Assembly: GCA_025357975.1 (NCBI GenBank)
Contig: JANYKY010000077.1
Span: 1 to 13,317, forward strand
Reading direction: 5' to 3'
DNA length: 13,317 nucleotides
DNA from: Gemmatimonadaceae bacterium
GTDB lineage: Bacteria; Gemmatimonadota; Gemmatimonadetes; Gemmatimonadales; Gemmatimonadaceae
Position numbers and translations under genes: made by a program. The notes under the pieces were generated by a model, which had not been told where the DNA came from, searched no databases, and saw only the letters and a list, made by a program, of their open reading frames with translations. Numbering within the stretch: position 1 is the first letter of the stretch; every line of letters starts with the position of its first letter. This document shows positions 1 through 7,025 of this stretch, piece by piece.

Positions 1-1
1 G

Positions 2-883
2 GATGATTCGAATGGGCGCGCTTGCCTCGATCGTGCGTTCGACGTCGGCATCAACTTCATCGACACCGCAAATGTGTACGGAAAGGGTGCGGCCGAATTG
101 TTTCTTGGGAAAGCGCTGAAAGGCAGGGACAGGTCGTCTTACGTGCTCGCGACCAAGCTTTTTTTCCCGATGACCGAGACCGATCGTGGTCTCTCCGCGC
201 AACAGGTGGCAAAACAGATTGACGCTTCGCTGCAGCGCCTGGGGACCGACTATGTCGATCTCTATCAGTGTCATCGTTACGACGAAAACACTCCGCTCGA
301 GGAGACGATGCGCGCGTTGACCGAGGTCGTTAAGCAGGGGAAGGCGCGTTACATCGGCTTCAGCGAATGGACCGCTGAGCAGATCGAGGCGGCGCTGGCG
401 ATTTCCGGTGTGGAGAAATTCGTCAGCAGTCAGCCGCAGTATTCGATACTGTGGCGCGTGCCAGAGCATGCCGTGATTCCGGTTTCCGCGAAGAACGGGA
501 TCAGCCAGATAGTGTGGTCACCCCTCGCTCAGGGCGTATTGACTGGAAAGTATCAACCCGGGCAACCTGCGCCGGCCGATTCTCGTGCTGCGAGTCCGGA
601 GATGAATACTTTTTTTGGCGCGAGTCTCCGGAGCGATGCGACGCTGACCGCCGTCCAGGATCTCAAGCCGATTGCGGCGAAGCTTGGAATTACGATGGCT
701 CAGATGGCAATTGCCTGGGTGTTGCGCGAGCCCAACGTTGCATCTGCCATTGTCGGTGCAAGCCGCCCCCAGCAGGTCGATGACAACGCGGCAGCATCCG
801 GCGTGATCCTGCCGCAGGACGCGGTCGATGATATCGACCGTGTCATTGGCCCGTTGCTCGCGAGTTACACCGGCGCTCAGTAA
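2..883 (+). CDS. Aldo/keto reductase, 5'-truncated by window edge
   Basis: NADPH-dependent carbonyl reductase of the AKR superfamily (TIM barrel, cytoplasmic); the substrate cannot be told. The reading frame is open from base 2, so the start lies left of the window and roughly the first 30-40 residues are missing. The catalytic tetrad is visible: Asp in FIDTA (codon 62-64), Tyr in NVYG (77-79), Lys in LATKLFFP (155-157) and His in YQCHRYD (272-274). Further family signatures are SLQRLGTDYVDLYQ, GKARYIGFSEW, SSQPQYSI, WSPLAQGVLTGKY and, for cofactor binding, AIVGASRPQQV near the C-terminus. The GFSEW/QPQYSILWR pattern resembles the AKR11-13/Shaker-beta-like branch rather than xylose reductases. 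It converges with the small minus-strand gene, with stops 44 bases apart. The family call is very secure; the in vivo substrate is unknown. Confidence 0.95.
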   Translation, partial: DDSNGRACLDRAFDVGINFIDTANVYGKGAAELFLGKALKGRDRSSYVLATKLFFPMTETDRGLSAQQVAKQIDASLQRLGTDYVDLYQCHRYDENTPLEETMRALTEVVKQGKARYIGFSEWTAEQIEAALAISGVEKFVSSQPQYSILWRVPEHAVIPVSAKNGISQIVWSPLAQGVLTGKYQPGQPAPADSRAASPEMNTFFGASLRSDATLTAVQDLKPIAAKLGITMAQMAIAWVLREPNVASAIVGASRPQQVDDNAAASGVILPQDAVDDIDRVIGPLLASYTGAQ

Positions 884-927
884 CGGTGGGCGCCCAAACC
901 GCTTCAGGCGATAGGACGGTTACGCGG

Positions 928-1206
928 TCAGGCTTTGAGGAAGCGCTCAGCTAATTGAACTGCCCGCTCGTCCGATTCGGCGTCGAGCCGGTCAAGGATG
1001 TCCTTTATGAACGGCTTGAGCTTCGGCTCGCCCCAGTAGTAGCCGGTGGCCATCTCGGCGCTACCGGTGTCACCGTCCCGCGCTGCATCAAGCATCGCCT
1101 CGGCCGCTGCTCTGTCAAAATCGGGATCCGTGCGGTCGGGAAGGTTGAACCGCCGGGCCGGATTACCCCACCCGGCAGCATCCTCATTTACGAAAGCTCG
1201 TGACAT
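928..1206 (-). CDS. Small acidic conserved-looking hypothetical protein
   Basis: Encodes 92 residues from MSRAFVNEDAAG to AERFLKA. I do not recognise a named family. The N-terminus (MSRAFVNEDAA) is followed by a Pro/Asp-rich turn (FNLPDRTDPDFD) and then acidic and amphipathic helical segments, including a GYYWGEPKLKPFIKDIL stretch. There is no signal peptide or membrane segment, so it is probably cytoplasmic. The frame is open to 1374, but that extension reads through the purine-rich tandem repeat and gives low-complexity Arg/Thr/Gly/Gln, so it is probably not protein. ATG 1206 (GGTGAC about 10 bases upstream) or ATG 1221 are the credible starts. The gene reads away from the repeat region, which is therefore its promoter or 5' leader. 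Coding potential rests on composition and a plausible fold, not on a domain match. Confidence 0.6.
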   Translation of the reverse strand: MSRAFVNEDAAGWGNPARRFNLPDRTDPDFDRAAAEAMLDAARDGDTGSAEMATGYYWGEPKLKPFIKDILDRLDAESDERAVQLAERFLKA

Positions 1207-1221
1207 GGGCCATGTCACCAT

Positions 1222-1340
1222 CACGTTCCGTTCCGTTCTCCGTTCCCCTTCTGCCGTCTCCGGTTGGCTGATAATCCGGCGCCGTGTCCGCTGTCCGTGT
1301 TGTCCGTTGTCCGTTTGTCGTTGTCTGTGTCCGTTTGTCC
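1222..1340. repeat. Purine/pyrimidine-asymmetric ACGG-type tandem tail (left)
   Basis: On the plus strand this stretch is rich in degenerate CCGT/TGTCCGT units; on the minus strand it reads as ACGGACA-like units (for example GTCCGTGTTGTCCGTTGTCC around 1286-1318). Unit length varies between about 6 and 9 bases, so it is a degenerate short tandem repeat rather than a CRISPR array. It runs from the start of the small minus-strand gene into the left arm of the palindrome at 1339-1450. Together with the right tail it fills the only gene-free stretch longer than 300 bases (1207-1594). Confidence 0.7.
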
Positions 1341-1450
1341 GTTTCCCCGTTACCGGTGCGCGTGCCCGATTCACCGCGGCCCGAATTAGTCATCTTCTTT
1401 AAATTCGGGAAGCGGTACATCTGGCACGCGCACCGGTAACGGGGAAACGG
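1339..1450. repeat. 112-bp imperfect palindrome with 28-bp perfect outer arms
   Basis: Bases 1339-1366 and 1423-1450 are exact reverse complements over 28 bp. Inside them, on the same symmetry axis (1394.5), lie GAT/ATC (1368-1370 with 1419-1421), ACCGC/GCGGT (1373-1377 with 1412-1416) and CCCGAATT/AATTCGGG (1380-1387 with 1402-1409), leaving an unpaired centre of about 14 bases. The whole could extrude as a cruciform or form a long hairpin in RNA. Outside the arms both sides continue into purine-rich tails whose units differ (ACGGACA to the left on the minus strand, GGGAAAC to the right on the plus strand). This is what two head-to-head copies of one interspersed repeat would look like. No transposase and no clear target duplication are visible. 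Confidence 0.8.
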
Positions 1451-1503
1451 GAAACGGGAAAACGGATACGGGAATCGAGACCACGGGACGCGGACCACGG
1501 GAC
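1442..1503. repeat. Right purine-rich tandem tail (GGGAAAC units and an 11-bp direct repeat)
   Basis: Three head-to-tail units, GGGAAAC, GGGAAAC and GGGAAAAC, occupy 1442-1463, followed by ACGG-like degenerate units. An 11-bp direct repeat, GACCACGGGAC, occurs at 1479-1489 and 1493-1503, so the period is 14 bases. The run starts within the right arm of the palindrome and mirrors the left tail in orientation. Bases 1505-1594, up to the lipoprotein gene, show no further repeat and no strong promoter that I can support. Confidence 0.7.
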
Positions 1504-1594
1504 CTTTGGAACCGCGACGAATCTTTTCGGTAGCTGGCACGTTCCTGGAACAGATGTGTACTAACAACTAACCCCTGCCCCGGTGCTCTCATAG

Positions 1595-2668
1595 ATGATT
1601 CCTTCGATACGGAACGCGGTACTCTTCGCCGGCGCTTTTGCGCTGGCAGCCTGCAATCGAGACGCAAAGCCATCGACACCCGACGTCCTTGCTCAGGACA
1701 GCTCGCTGAACCTTTCAGTAATGGCCGCCAATAACGATTCGACGTCCGATACCGCAATACGATCAAAGTCAGCGCCAACGACGACGACTCCCGCAGTGAA
1801 GACAGCTAAACCAGTTGCTTCCGTGACCAGACCCGCCGCACCTCCGCCCTTGCACCCGGTGACAGTCGCTTCGCAGTCAGGCCAGTCGGTTAGATCGTTA
1901 TCTAACCCACATTCGCGGCGTACCAGCACTTCGCGCGTTCGCAGGGTCTCGAGAACCACTGGACATGACGCACGTCTGGCATCCTCGATGTCGCCGCGCC
2001 GCGCTCGCCGCCGAGCATCGCGCAGTGTTTACGCCTCAGCTCCGGCACAAGCACCACTTCCCGCCAAGAGTACTGCGGTCGCAGTGGCTTCGACAGAAAC
2101 CACCGCCGCCACCGTCGAGGCAGTAACACCGGCACCAGCACCGCATCGCAATTTCAACCTCGTTCCAGTAGGATCCAGCCTTTCCCTCGCATCCGACAGG
2201 AAGGTCTGCACCAACACGAGCAAAGTCGGTCAGCAGTTCGAAACACGTCTAACCAAGGACGTCATGGGCCCCGACGGAGTCCTCATTCCAGAAGGCACCA
2301 TCGCAACAGGCGAAATCGCGTCGATCGGCAAAACCGATCCGGGCATCGCGGTAAACATTTCCTCGCTCACCTTCGGCGGTCGCACATATCCCGTCGGCTC
2401 GCAGGTCATCTATACCGAGGTTGACCGCGTCCAGACCTCGTCCACTGCCAGCGGCGGAAAAATTCTCGCCGGCGCCGGACTCGGCGCCCTGCTCGGCCGA
2501 ATGATCGGTGGCAATACGCAATCGACCGTGATTGGCGCGGTTGGTGGAGCTGCTGCCGGTGGCGTTCTCGCGAATGCACGCACCACGCAATACGCGCACT
2601 GTGTGCCGAGCGGCGGGCAGATTGTCGCGCGGCTGACGGAGCCTCTTCGGCTGGCGTCTGCCAATTAG
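1595..2668 (+). CDS. Lipoprotein with low-complexity linker, beta-domain and glycine zipper
   Basis: Encodes 357 residues. Residues 1-20 form a lipoprotein signal peptide with lipobox LAAC (Cys20 lipidated), so it is probably anchored in an envelope membrane. Residues 21-185 are Ala/Pro/Thr/Ser-rich, with an Arg-rich patch at about 108-143 (SRRTSTSRVRRVSR, SPRRARRRASR). Residues 189-275 form a compact beta-rich domain (VGQQFETRL, VLIPEGTIATGEI, LTFGGRTYPVGS). Residues 288-327 are a glycine-zipper hydrophobic segment (AGAGLGALLGRMIGG, GAVGGAAAGG), and the closing strand is VPSGGQIVARLTEPLRL. The beta-domain aligns by eye with the protein encoded at 7117-8340, down to QFET versus TFET and IPEGT versus IPSGT. 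The start is fixed by a TAG codon immediately before the ATG; no good Shine-Dalgarno is seen. Envelope or structural role inferred; no enzyme motif. Confidence 0.88.
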   Translation: MIPSIRNAVLFAGAFALAACNRDAKPSTPDVLAQDSSLNLSVMAANNDSTSDTAIRSKSAPTTTTPAVKTAKPVASVTRPAAPPPLHPVTVASQSGQSVRSLSNPHSRRTSTSRVRRVSRTTGHDARLASSMSPRRARRRASRSVYASAPAQAPLPAKSTAVAVASTETTAATVEAVTPAPAPHRNFNLVPVGSSLSLASDRKVCTNTSKVGQQFETRLTKDVMGPDGVLIPEGTIATGEIASIGKTDPGIAVNISSLTFGGRTYPVGSQVIYTEVDRVQTSSTASGGKILAGAGLGALLGRMIGGNTQSTVIGAVGGAAAGGVLANARTTQYAHCVPSGGQIVARLTEPLRLASAN

Positions 2669-2843
2669 CGGCACACGGTAAGCAGGCTTGACTCGTTCGC
2701 GGGAAGCGATTGAAGGCCACATTCTCGCGCAATGCAAGCTTATGGGCACCTATCACAAGGCCAGGGTAGAGAAGTAGGGCGTTGCGCCGGGTTGGGTTCG
2801 TTCGAAGATTGCGATGACCGCTTCTTTCTAATACGAAAGGCAT

Positions 2844-5807
2844 TTGAGTCAGACCCTTCGCGACATCTCAACCGTCATCAGCACTTTCGATCCCACTACC
2901 CAGGCGATGCCGCCGGTCGCTTCCGAGTCACAACGGAAAGCGATCGAGGCGGAGCCGGGTCCGCTTCTCGTGCTCGCGGGGCCTGGTGCCGGCAAAACAT
3001 ATTGCCTGATCGAGCGAATTCGGTTTCTCGTTGAGAGAAAGGGTGTCGACCCTGCTCGCATCTGTGCATTCACGTTTACCAACAAGGCCGCTGGCGAAAT
3101 CTCGCATCGCCTCGAGCGCCATCTTGGGGAGCGCGCTGAGCAGATCAAGCGCCGGACGATTCACTCATTCTGTGTGGAGCTGCTGCGAGAATTCGGGGAT
3201 AGCATCGGCCTCGAGCCGGGCTTCGGTATCGCTGATGAGGAATATCAGCTCCTGGTTCTTCGCCGCATCGGCGTCGCACCGAACTGGCAACGCAACGCGT
3301 TGAAAGCGTTTACGTCGCTCCGTTTCATCGGCGGCTACGAAATGGATGAGCGCGATCGAACGCGCTACATCACGTATCAGGCATTTCTTGCGAAGCGGAA
3401 TCTGCTCGACTTTGACATGCTCGTTCTCAAAACGGCCGAGTTGCTCCGCAGTCAATCGACTGCCGCGCAGATCCAGGATCGGTGGGATGCCGTGCTCGTA
3501 GACGAATTTCAGGATCTGAATCCGATCCAGTATTCGATTCTAAAAGCCATCGCGATGAGCCATCGAAATATTTTCGCGGTCGGCGATGACGAGCAATCGA
3601 TCTATTCGTGGGCAGGTGCGGATCCAAGCGTCTTCAACGATTTTTTAAACGACTTCAATGCGAGGCGTACGCAGCTTCGCGAAAATCGTCGCTGTCCTCG
3701 CGGGATAATTACGCTCGCACGCCGTCTGGTGACGATCAACACACCCATCTTCACGGATGAGCGGTTCTCCGATACGACCCGCGAGTCCCCGCATGAGATC
3801 ATAGCAGCATCGTTCAACACCGAAGTCGAAGAGCTCTCATGGATCATCGACGACATGAGACGCGATCGCGACCAGAATCATCTCGCGTGGGGTGACTTCG
3901 CGCTTCTATATAGAGCGCACGCGGTTGGCTATGCGGCCGAAGCCGCGTTTCTGGCGGCCGGCGTGCCGTGCCGACTTGCCCAGGGGCGCGCGCTCAGTGA
4001 TGACCCCATCGTCGGCTATGTCATCGCTGCCTTGCGCGTGATCTTCGATTCGACCGATCCAATCCAGAAGGAAAATTTCCTCCGAGTCGTTCTACCGAGG
4101 CCGCTGTTCGATTCGTATCGCGCGAAGGCAGAAGAAAAGAGGAAACCGTTTCTGCCTTACCTCGACAAGGTGGGGCGAACTCTTCCGAGGGATCATGGAG
4201 ACCGCCGCAAGATCGTTCGCGGGCTTCACGCACTGAGAAATCTCGCGGCGCTTGGAGTACGCCACAACAACTGCGCCGATCTTATCGATGAGCTGTTATC
4301 GCAGCGCATTGGAGAATATCGCACGGTGCTCGAAGAGACAGCGGACGAGCTTTCGGATCCAGCCGACCATGCTGAGGTGCAGATGCTGGCCGCAAGAATC
4401 CATACCGCCAGCGAATTCGGGTTTACGATCTGGATTCCGCGCCTTGGCGGATTGGAGATCGCGCTCAAAGCGATGCTCGTCGGTACAGGCGTCAATCGCG
4501 TGCAGCTCGGCGGTATCGCGCCGCCCGACGCGGTGTCCATCGGACCCTCTGATTGCCCTTCCCTCGGAATAGCGTTCGGGCTGTTCAAGGCGCTTCAGCT
4601 GATCCGCAGTGGAAATTTCACGAATCACTTTCGCGACTTCACCGCGGTCGATACGGAGACGACGGACAAGGACATCACACGTGCCGAGATCGTAGAGATT
4701 GCGGCGGTGAGGGTGCGCGACGGGAAAATCGTTGACGAGTACTGCACTTACGTGAAGCCTCGCGTTCCGATCGTTAAAGAAGCGAGGGCGAAGCACAACA
4801 TCTCTGACGCTACGCTCGAACACGCTCCGTTTTTTGAACATGTTTGGCCGGCATTTCGCGAATTCTGTGGAAGCGATGTCGTCGTCGCGCATAACGGATA
4901 TCAGTTCGACTTTCCGGTCTTGCGCAGGATGGCTGGGAAAACCGACGACCCTCCGCTCATCACATACGACACGTTGCTGCTCGCGCGTGAGTTGCACCCT
5001 GGCAGCCGGAAACTTGAAGACCTCGCGCACATCTACGGAATCGAAAAGGGCGAATCACATCGGGCGCTCGATGACACGCGTACTCTCGCGCATTTGTTTC
5101 TCTGCCTGGGCGAAGCCAAGATCGTTCGCGCTCGCAAGACCGCGCTCGATACGCAGCTCGATAACCTTGCGATCGCGCTTGCACTGACTGACCAGGAATT
5201 GCTCTGCCCAGAAGCCGCGAGTCTGTTGAAGCGCATTCGCGTGTATCCGTTCGGCCGATTCAGTCACAGCCTGGATTTCTATAGTGCCGAGTGCGACCAG
5301 TGCGATGATCCACAGGTGAAAAGCACCGAGGCATTGATCGGTCTGCTTGGTGGCGAAACGCGCATGCTTGAATACAGGATTGAAAAGAAAGGGTATGAGC
5401 GTTATCCCCTGGCCATGCTTCGAATTCAGCCGCTGATCACGCTCTTCGCAGGTAAGCCGTTGAAAGAGCAGATCGCCGGATTCCTCGAGCGCGTTGCGCT
5501 ATCAAAGATGGATGGCGAAGAGCCCGACTCGGCCCGCGTGAACCTGTTGACCCTTCATTCGACGAAAGGCCTCGAGTTCTCGCGAGTGTATATAGCCGGT
5601 GTCGAAGACACCGCGATGCCGGGACGCACCGCGAAGAAGGAACCACCCTTGAGGGAAATCGAGGAGTCGCGGCGGTTGCTCTATGTCGGAATGACGCGAA
5701 CGATCGATCGATTGGTTCTCACGCGTGTCGATCAGAGAGGCGGAAAGCCCACCGGTGGAAATCAGTTTTTCGATGAGATGGGATTATTGCCAACGACACC
5801 AGCTTGA
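2844..5807 (+). CDS. UvrD/Rep-type SF1 DNA helicase with embedded DnaQ-like DEDDh exonuclease
   Basis: Encodes 987 residues and is predicted to unwind DNA 3'-5' with ATP and to carry a 3'-5' exonuclease. Helicase motifs are complete: Q-motif SESQRKAI (27-34), Walker A GPGAGKT (46-52), motif Ia FTNKAA (78-83), TIHSFC (105-110), Walker B VDEFQD (219-224), motif III VGDDEQSIYSWAGA (246-259), motif IV LRENRRCP (278-285), the LLYRAHAVGYAAEAAF block (355-370), motif V LTLHSTKGLEF (902-912) and motif VI ESRRLLYVGMTR (941-952). Between motifs IV and V lies an exonuclease at about 597-755: Exo I AVDTET (D603, E605), Exo II AHNGYQFDF (D689) and Exo III HRALDD (H739, D744). All five DEDDh residues are present. 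Residues 756-890 are unassigned and include CDQC (817-820). Typical UvrD proteins are about 650-750 residues. Start is TTG 2844 (in-frame TAA at 2829; AAAGG only 3 bases upstream) or ATG 2907. Its role in repair or recombination is inferred. Confidence 0.93.
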   Translation: MSQTLRDISTVISTFDPTTQAMPPVASESQRKAIEAEPGPLLVLAGPGAGKTYCLIERIRFLVERKGVDPARICAFTFTNKAAGEISHRLERHLGERAEQIKRRTIHSFCVELLREFGDSIGLEPGFGIADEEYQLLVLRRIGVAPNWQRNALKAFTSLRFIGGYEMDERDRTRYITYQAFLAKRNLLDFDMLVLKTAELLRSQSTAAQIQDRWDAVLVDEFQDLNPIQYSILKAIAMSHRNIFAVGDDEQSIYSWAGADPSVFNDFLNDFNARRTQLRENRRCPRGIITLARRLVTINTPIFTDERFSDTTRESPHEIIAASFNTEVEELSWIIDDMRRDRDQNHLAWGDFALLYRAHAVGYAAEAAFLAAGVPCRLAQGRALSDDPIVGYVIAALRVIFDSTDPIQKENFLRVVLPRPLFDSYRAKAEEKRKPFLPYLDKVGRTLPRDHGDRRKIVRGLHALRNLAALGVRHNNCADLIDELLSQRIGEYRTVLEETADELSDPADHAEVQMLAARIHTASEFGFTIWIPRLGGLEIALKAMLVGTGVNRVQLGGIAPPDAVSIGPSDCPSLGIAFGLFKALQLIRSGNFTNHFRDFTAVDTETTDKDITRAEIVEIAAVRVRDGKIVDEYCTYVKPRVPIVKEARAKHNISDATLEHAPFFEHVWPAFREFCGSDVVVAHNGYQFDFPVLRRMAGKTDDPPLITYDTLLLARELHPGSRKLEDLAHIYGIEKGESHRALDDTRTLAHLFLCLGEAKIVRARKTALDTQLDNLAIALALTDQELLCPEAASLLKRIRVYPFGRFSHSLDFYSAECDQCDDPQVKSTEALIGLLGGETRMLEYRIEKKGYERYPLAMLRIQPLITLFAGKPLKEQIAGFLERVALSKMDGEEPDSARVNLLTLHSTKGLEFSRVYIAGVEDTAMPGRTAKKEPPLREIEESRRLLYVGMTRTIDRLVLTRVDQRGGKPTGGNQFFDEMGLLPTTPA

Positions 5808-6261
5808 CGTGAGCTCGCTCGCCTGGATGCCTGCAGATTGGGCATACCCCCATTTTTGGCTCTTTCCCGAAGACGAGAACAACGGGCCCAAGCGCGCGCG
5901 CGGTATCGGTTAAAGTCACCGTCAGCGTCATGGTACGACCGACAATCTGGCCCGAGAAAACCGCTGGATGAATGATTCCTCGCTCGATGGGATACGCGTC
6001 GACATCATAAGTACCCGCGATCGAGAAGCGCCCCTCGGCATCCGCGATAATTCGCCCTTTTGTGTCGCCGAGGGTGCAGCCGATGTGCACGTGCGCTGAG
6101 GTATCGGTGGCAATGAGGCCCGCATTTTCACCACCCCATGTGCCAGTGACGTCGGTGATCGGCGCGCCGGTGCTCGCGCAGCCAAGTGCAACTGTGGTTA
6201 CGACAATTAACCAGGGCAGGGTAGATGGCATCCACGAAGCATAGCGCCGCGCGCGGATCAT
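5719..6261 (-). CDS. Small putative lipoprotein, convergent overlap with helicase gene
   Basis: Encodes up to 180 residues. Residues 1-28 look like a lipoprotein signal peptide: basic start (MIRARRYASW), hydrophobic run (LPWLIVVTTVALG) and Cys28. The mature part is a probable small beta-barrel or sandwich (TGTWGGENAGL 39-49, GRFSIAGTYDVDAYP 77-91, SGQIVGRTMTLTVTL 103-117, GPVVLVFGKE 125-134). Cys62 and Cys140 could form a disulfide. I do not recognise a named family. The last 29 or so residues (from about 152) overlap the helicase gene antisense, and residues 144-180 do not resemble the repetitive beta pattern before them, so the natural end may be near Cys140/Cys143 with the stop lost. ATG 6261 lies 15 bases from the start of the divergent hydrolase gene and has no Shine-Dalgarno; ATG 6231 (residue 11) is an alternative that still leaves a workable signal peptide. 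Confidence 0.72.
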   Translation of the reverse strand: MIRARRYASWMPSTLPWLIVVTTVALGCASTGAPITDVTGTWGGENAGLIATDTSAHVHIGCTLGDTKGRIIADAEGRFSIAGTYDVDAYPIERGIIHPAVFSGQIVGRTMTLTVTLTDTARALGPVVLVFGKEPKMGVCPICRHPGERAHVKLVSLAIIPSHRKTDFHRWAFRLSDRHA

Positions 6262-6276
6262 GATAAGATAGGAGCC

Positions 6277-6939
6277 ATGACCGAAATTTCATGGAAGGTT
6301 CCCGTGGGCGAGGAGACGACGAGCGTCGTCTATCGCCCGGGCGGGGCGAATGATGGAGTGGTATTCGTAGCTGCGCATGGCGCTGGCGGAAGATTGAACG
6401 ACAAGAGCATGCTCGCGCTTGCGACCGAGCTCGAATCGCGGAAGATCGACATGGTACGGTTCAATTTCCTGTACAGAGAGAGGGGTTCAGCGCGTCCCGA
6501 TCCGATGCCGCGTCTCGAGAAATGTTTTGAGGCTGTGGTCGCGAAGGTTCGCGAGGAGTTGAATCCCAGAGTACTGGTCATCGGTGGTCGCTCGATGGGT
6601 GGCCGCGCTGCATCGATGATGGCCGCGGCTAATTTTCCGTGCGATGGCCTGCTGTTGCTTGCCTATCCACTGCATCCACCCGGGCAGCCAGAGAAGTTGC
6701 GCGACGCTCATTTACCGGAAATTCATGTCCCGGTTTTGTGCTTCAGCGGAACACGCGACCCATTTATCACGCAGGATCTCATGACAAAGACGCTTGCTAG
6801 AGTGTCCCCTAAATGGGACATGCACTGGCTCGATGGGGCCGATCACAGCTTTCATGTTCCAAAGTCATCTGGCCGCACGGATGCACAGGTTCTGGAGGAG
6901 GTGGGTGCCGCTGTTTCAAGGTGGCTTGAGGAGATCTAA
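6277..6939 (+). CDS. Alpha/beta hydrolase of the KANL3/Tex30-like family
   Basis: Encodes 220 residues, a minimal alpha/beta-hydrolase fold without signal peptide, hence cytoplasmic. The oxyanion-hole motif is HGAGG (34-38), the nucleophile elbow is GRSMGGR (104-110, Ser106), the acid is Asp161 in SGTRDPF and the base is His190 in GADHSF. RFNFLYRERG (61-70) and LLLLAYPLHPPG (125-136) match the KANL3/Tex30 and dienelactone-hydrolase-like branch as I know it. The substrate is unknown. A GGAG sequence (6271-6274) lies only two bases before the ATG; a TAAGAT box at 6264-6269 is spaced so that transcription could begin near the ATG itself. It is divergent from the small lipoprotein gene and not obviously in an operon. 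All catalytic residues are present, so an active esterase or hydrolase is likely. Confidence 0.9.
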   Translation: MTEISWKVPVGEETTSVVYRPGGANDGVVFVAAHGAGGRLNDKSMLALATELESRKIDMVRFNFLYRERGSARPDPMPRLEKCFEAVVAKVREELNPRVLVIGGRSMGGRAASMMAAANFPCDGLLLLAYPLHPPGQPEKLRDAHLPEIHVPVLCFSGTRDPFITQDLMTKTLARVSPKWDMHWLDGADHSFHVPKSSGRTDAQVLEEVGAAVSRWLEEI

Positions 6940-7025
6940 CACCAATAAAATCAACAACTTAAAGTATTGGAACGGAAGGGCGAATCGACCCTGACTTCGT
7001 CGATCGGGAGACCGAATTAAGTGGG

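Noticed and set aside
887..921. Short dyads (TGGGCGCCCA; AACCG/CGGTT) between the convergent reductase and small gene as a bidirectional terminator
   Set aside because: The first dyad has no loop and the second only five base pairs; neither is followed by a T-run.
1285..1345. CRISPR-like repetition of TGTCCGT units
   Set aside because: Units are short and irregular, with no spacers of constant length and no cas genes.
1207..1374. Longer N-terminus for the small minus-strand protein, starting at 1374
   Set aside because: The added residues are a translation of the tandem repeat (Arg/Thr/Gln/Gly-rich) with no protein-like pattern.
1339..1450. Insertion sequence or MITE with terminal inverted repeats
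   Set aside because: No transposase, no identifiable target-site duplication, and the sequence outside the arms is itself repetitive, so ends cannot be defined; kept as a repeat only.
1386..1778. 130-codon minus-strand frame across the repeat and lipoprotein start
   Set aside because: It is built from repeat sequence and the antisense of the signal peptide and linker; no domain or start signal.
2669..2843. Promoter-like TTGACT near 2687 ahead of the helicase gene
   Set aside because: No acceptable -10 hexamer lies at 16-18 bases, so I cannot support it as a promoter.
4296..5030. 244-codon open frame on the minus strand
   Set aside because: It lies wholly antisense to the helicase-exonuclease, where the plus-strand motifs are intact, and its translation has no domain character.
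6942..6970. CCAATA/TATTGG hairpin as a terminator for the hydrolase gene
   Set aside because: A six-base, AT-rich stem with a 17-base loop and no T-run is too weak to call.
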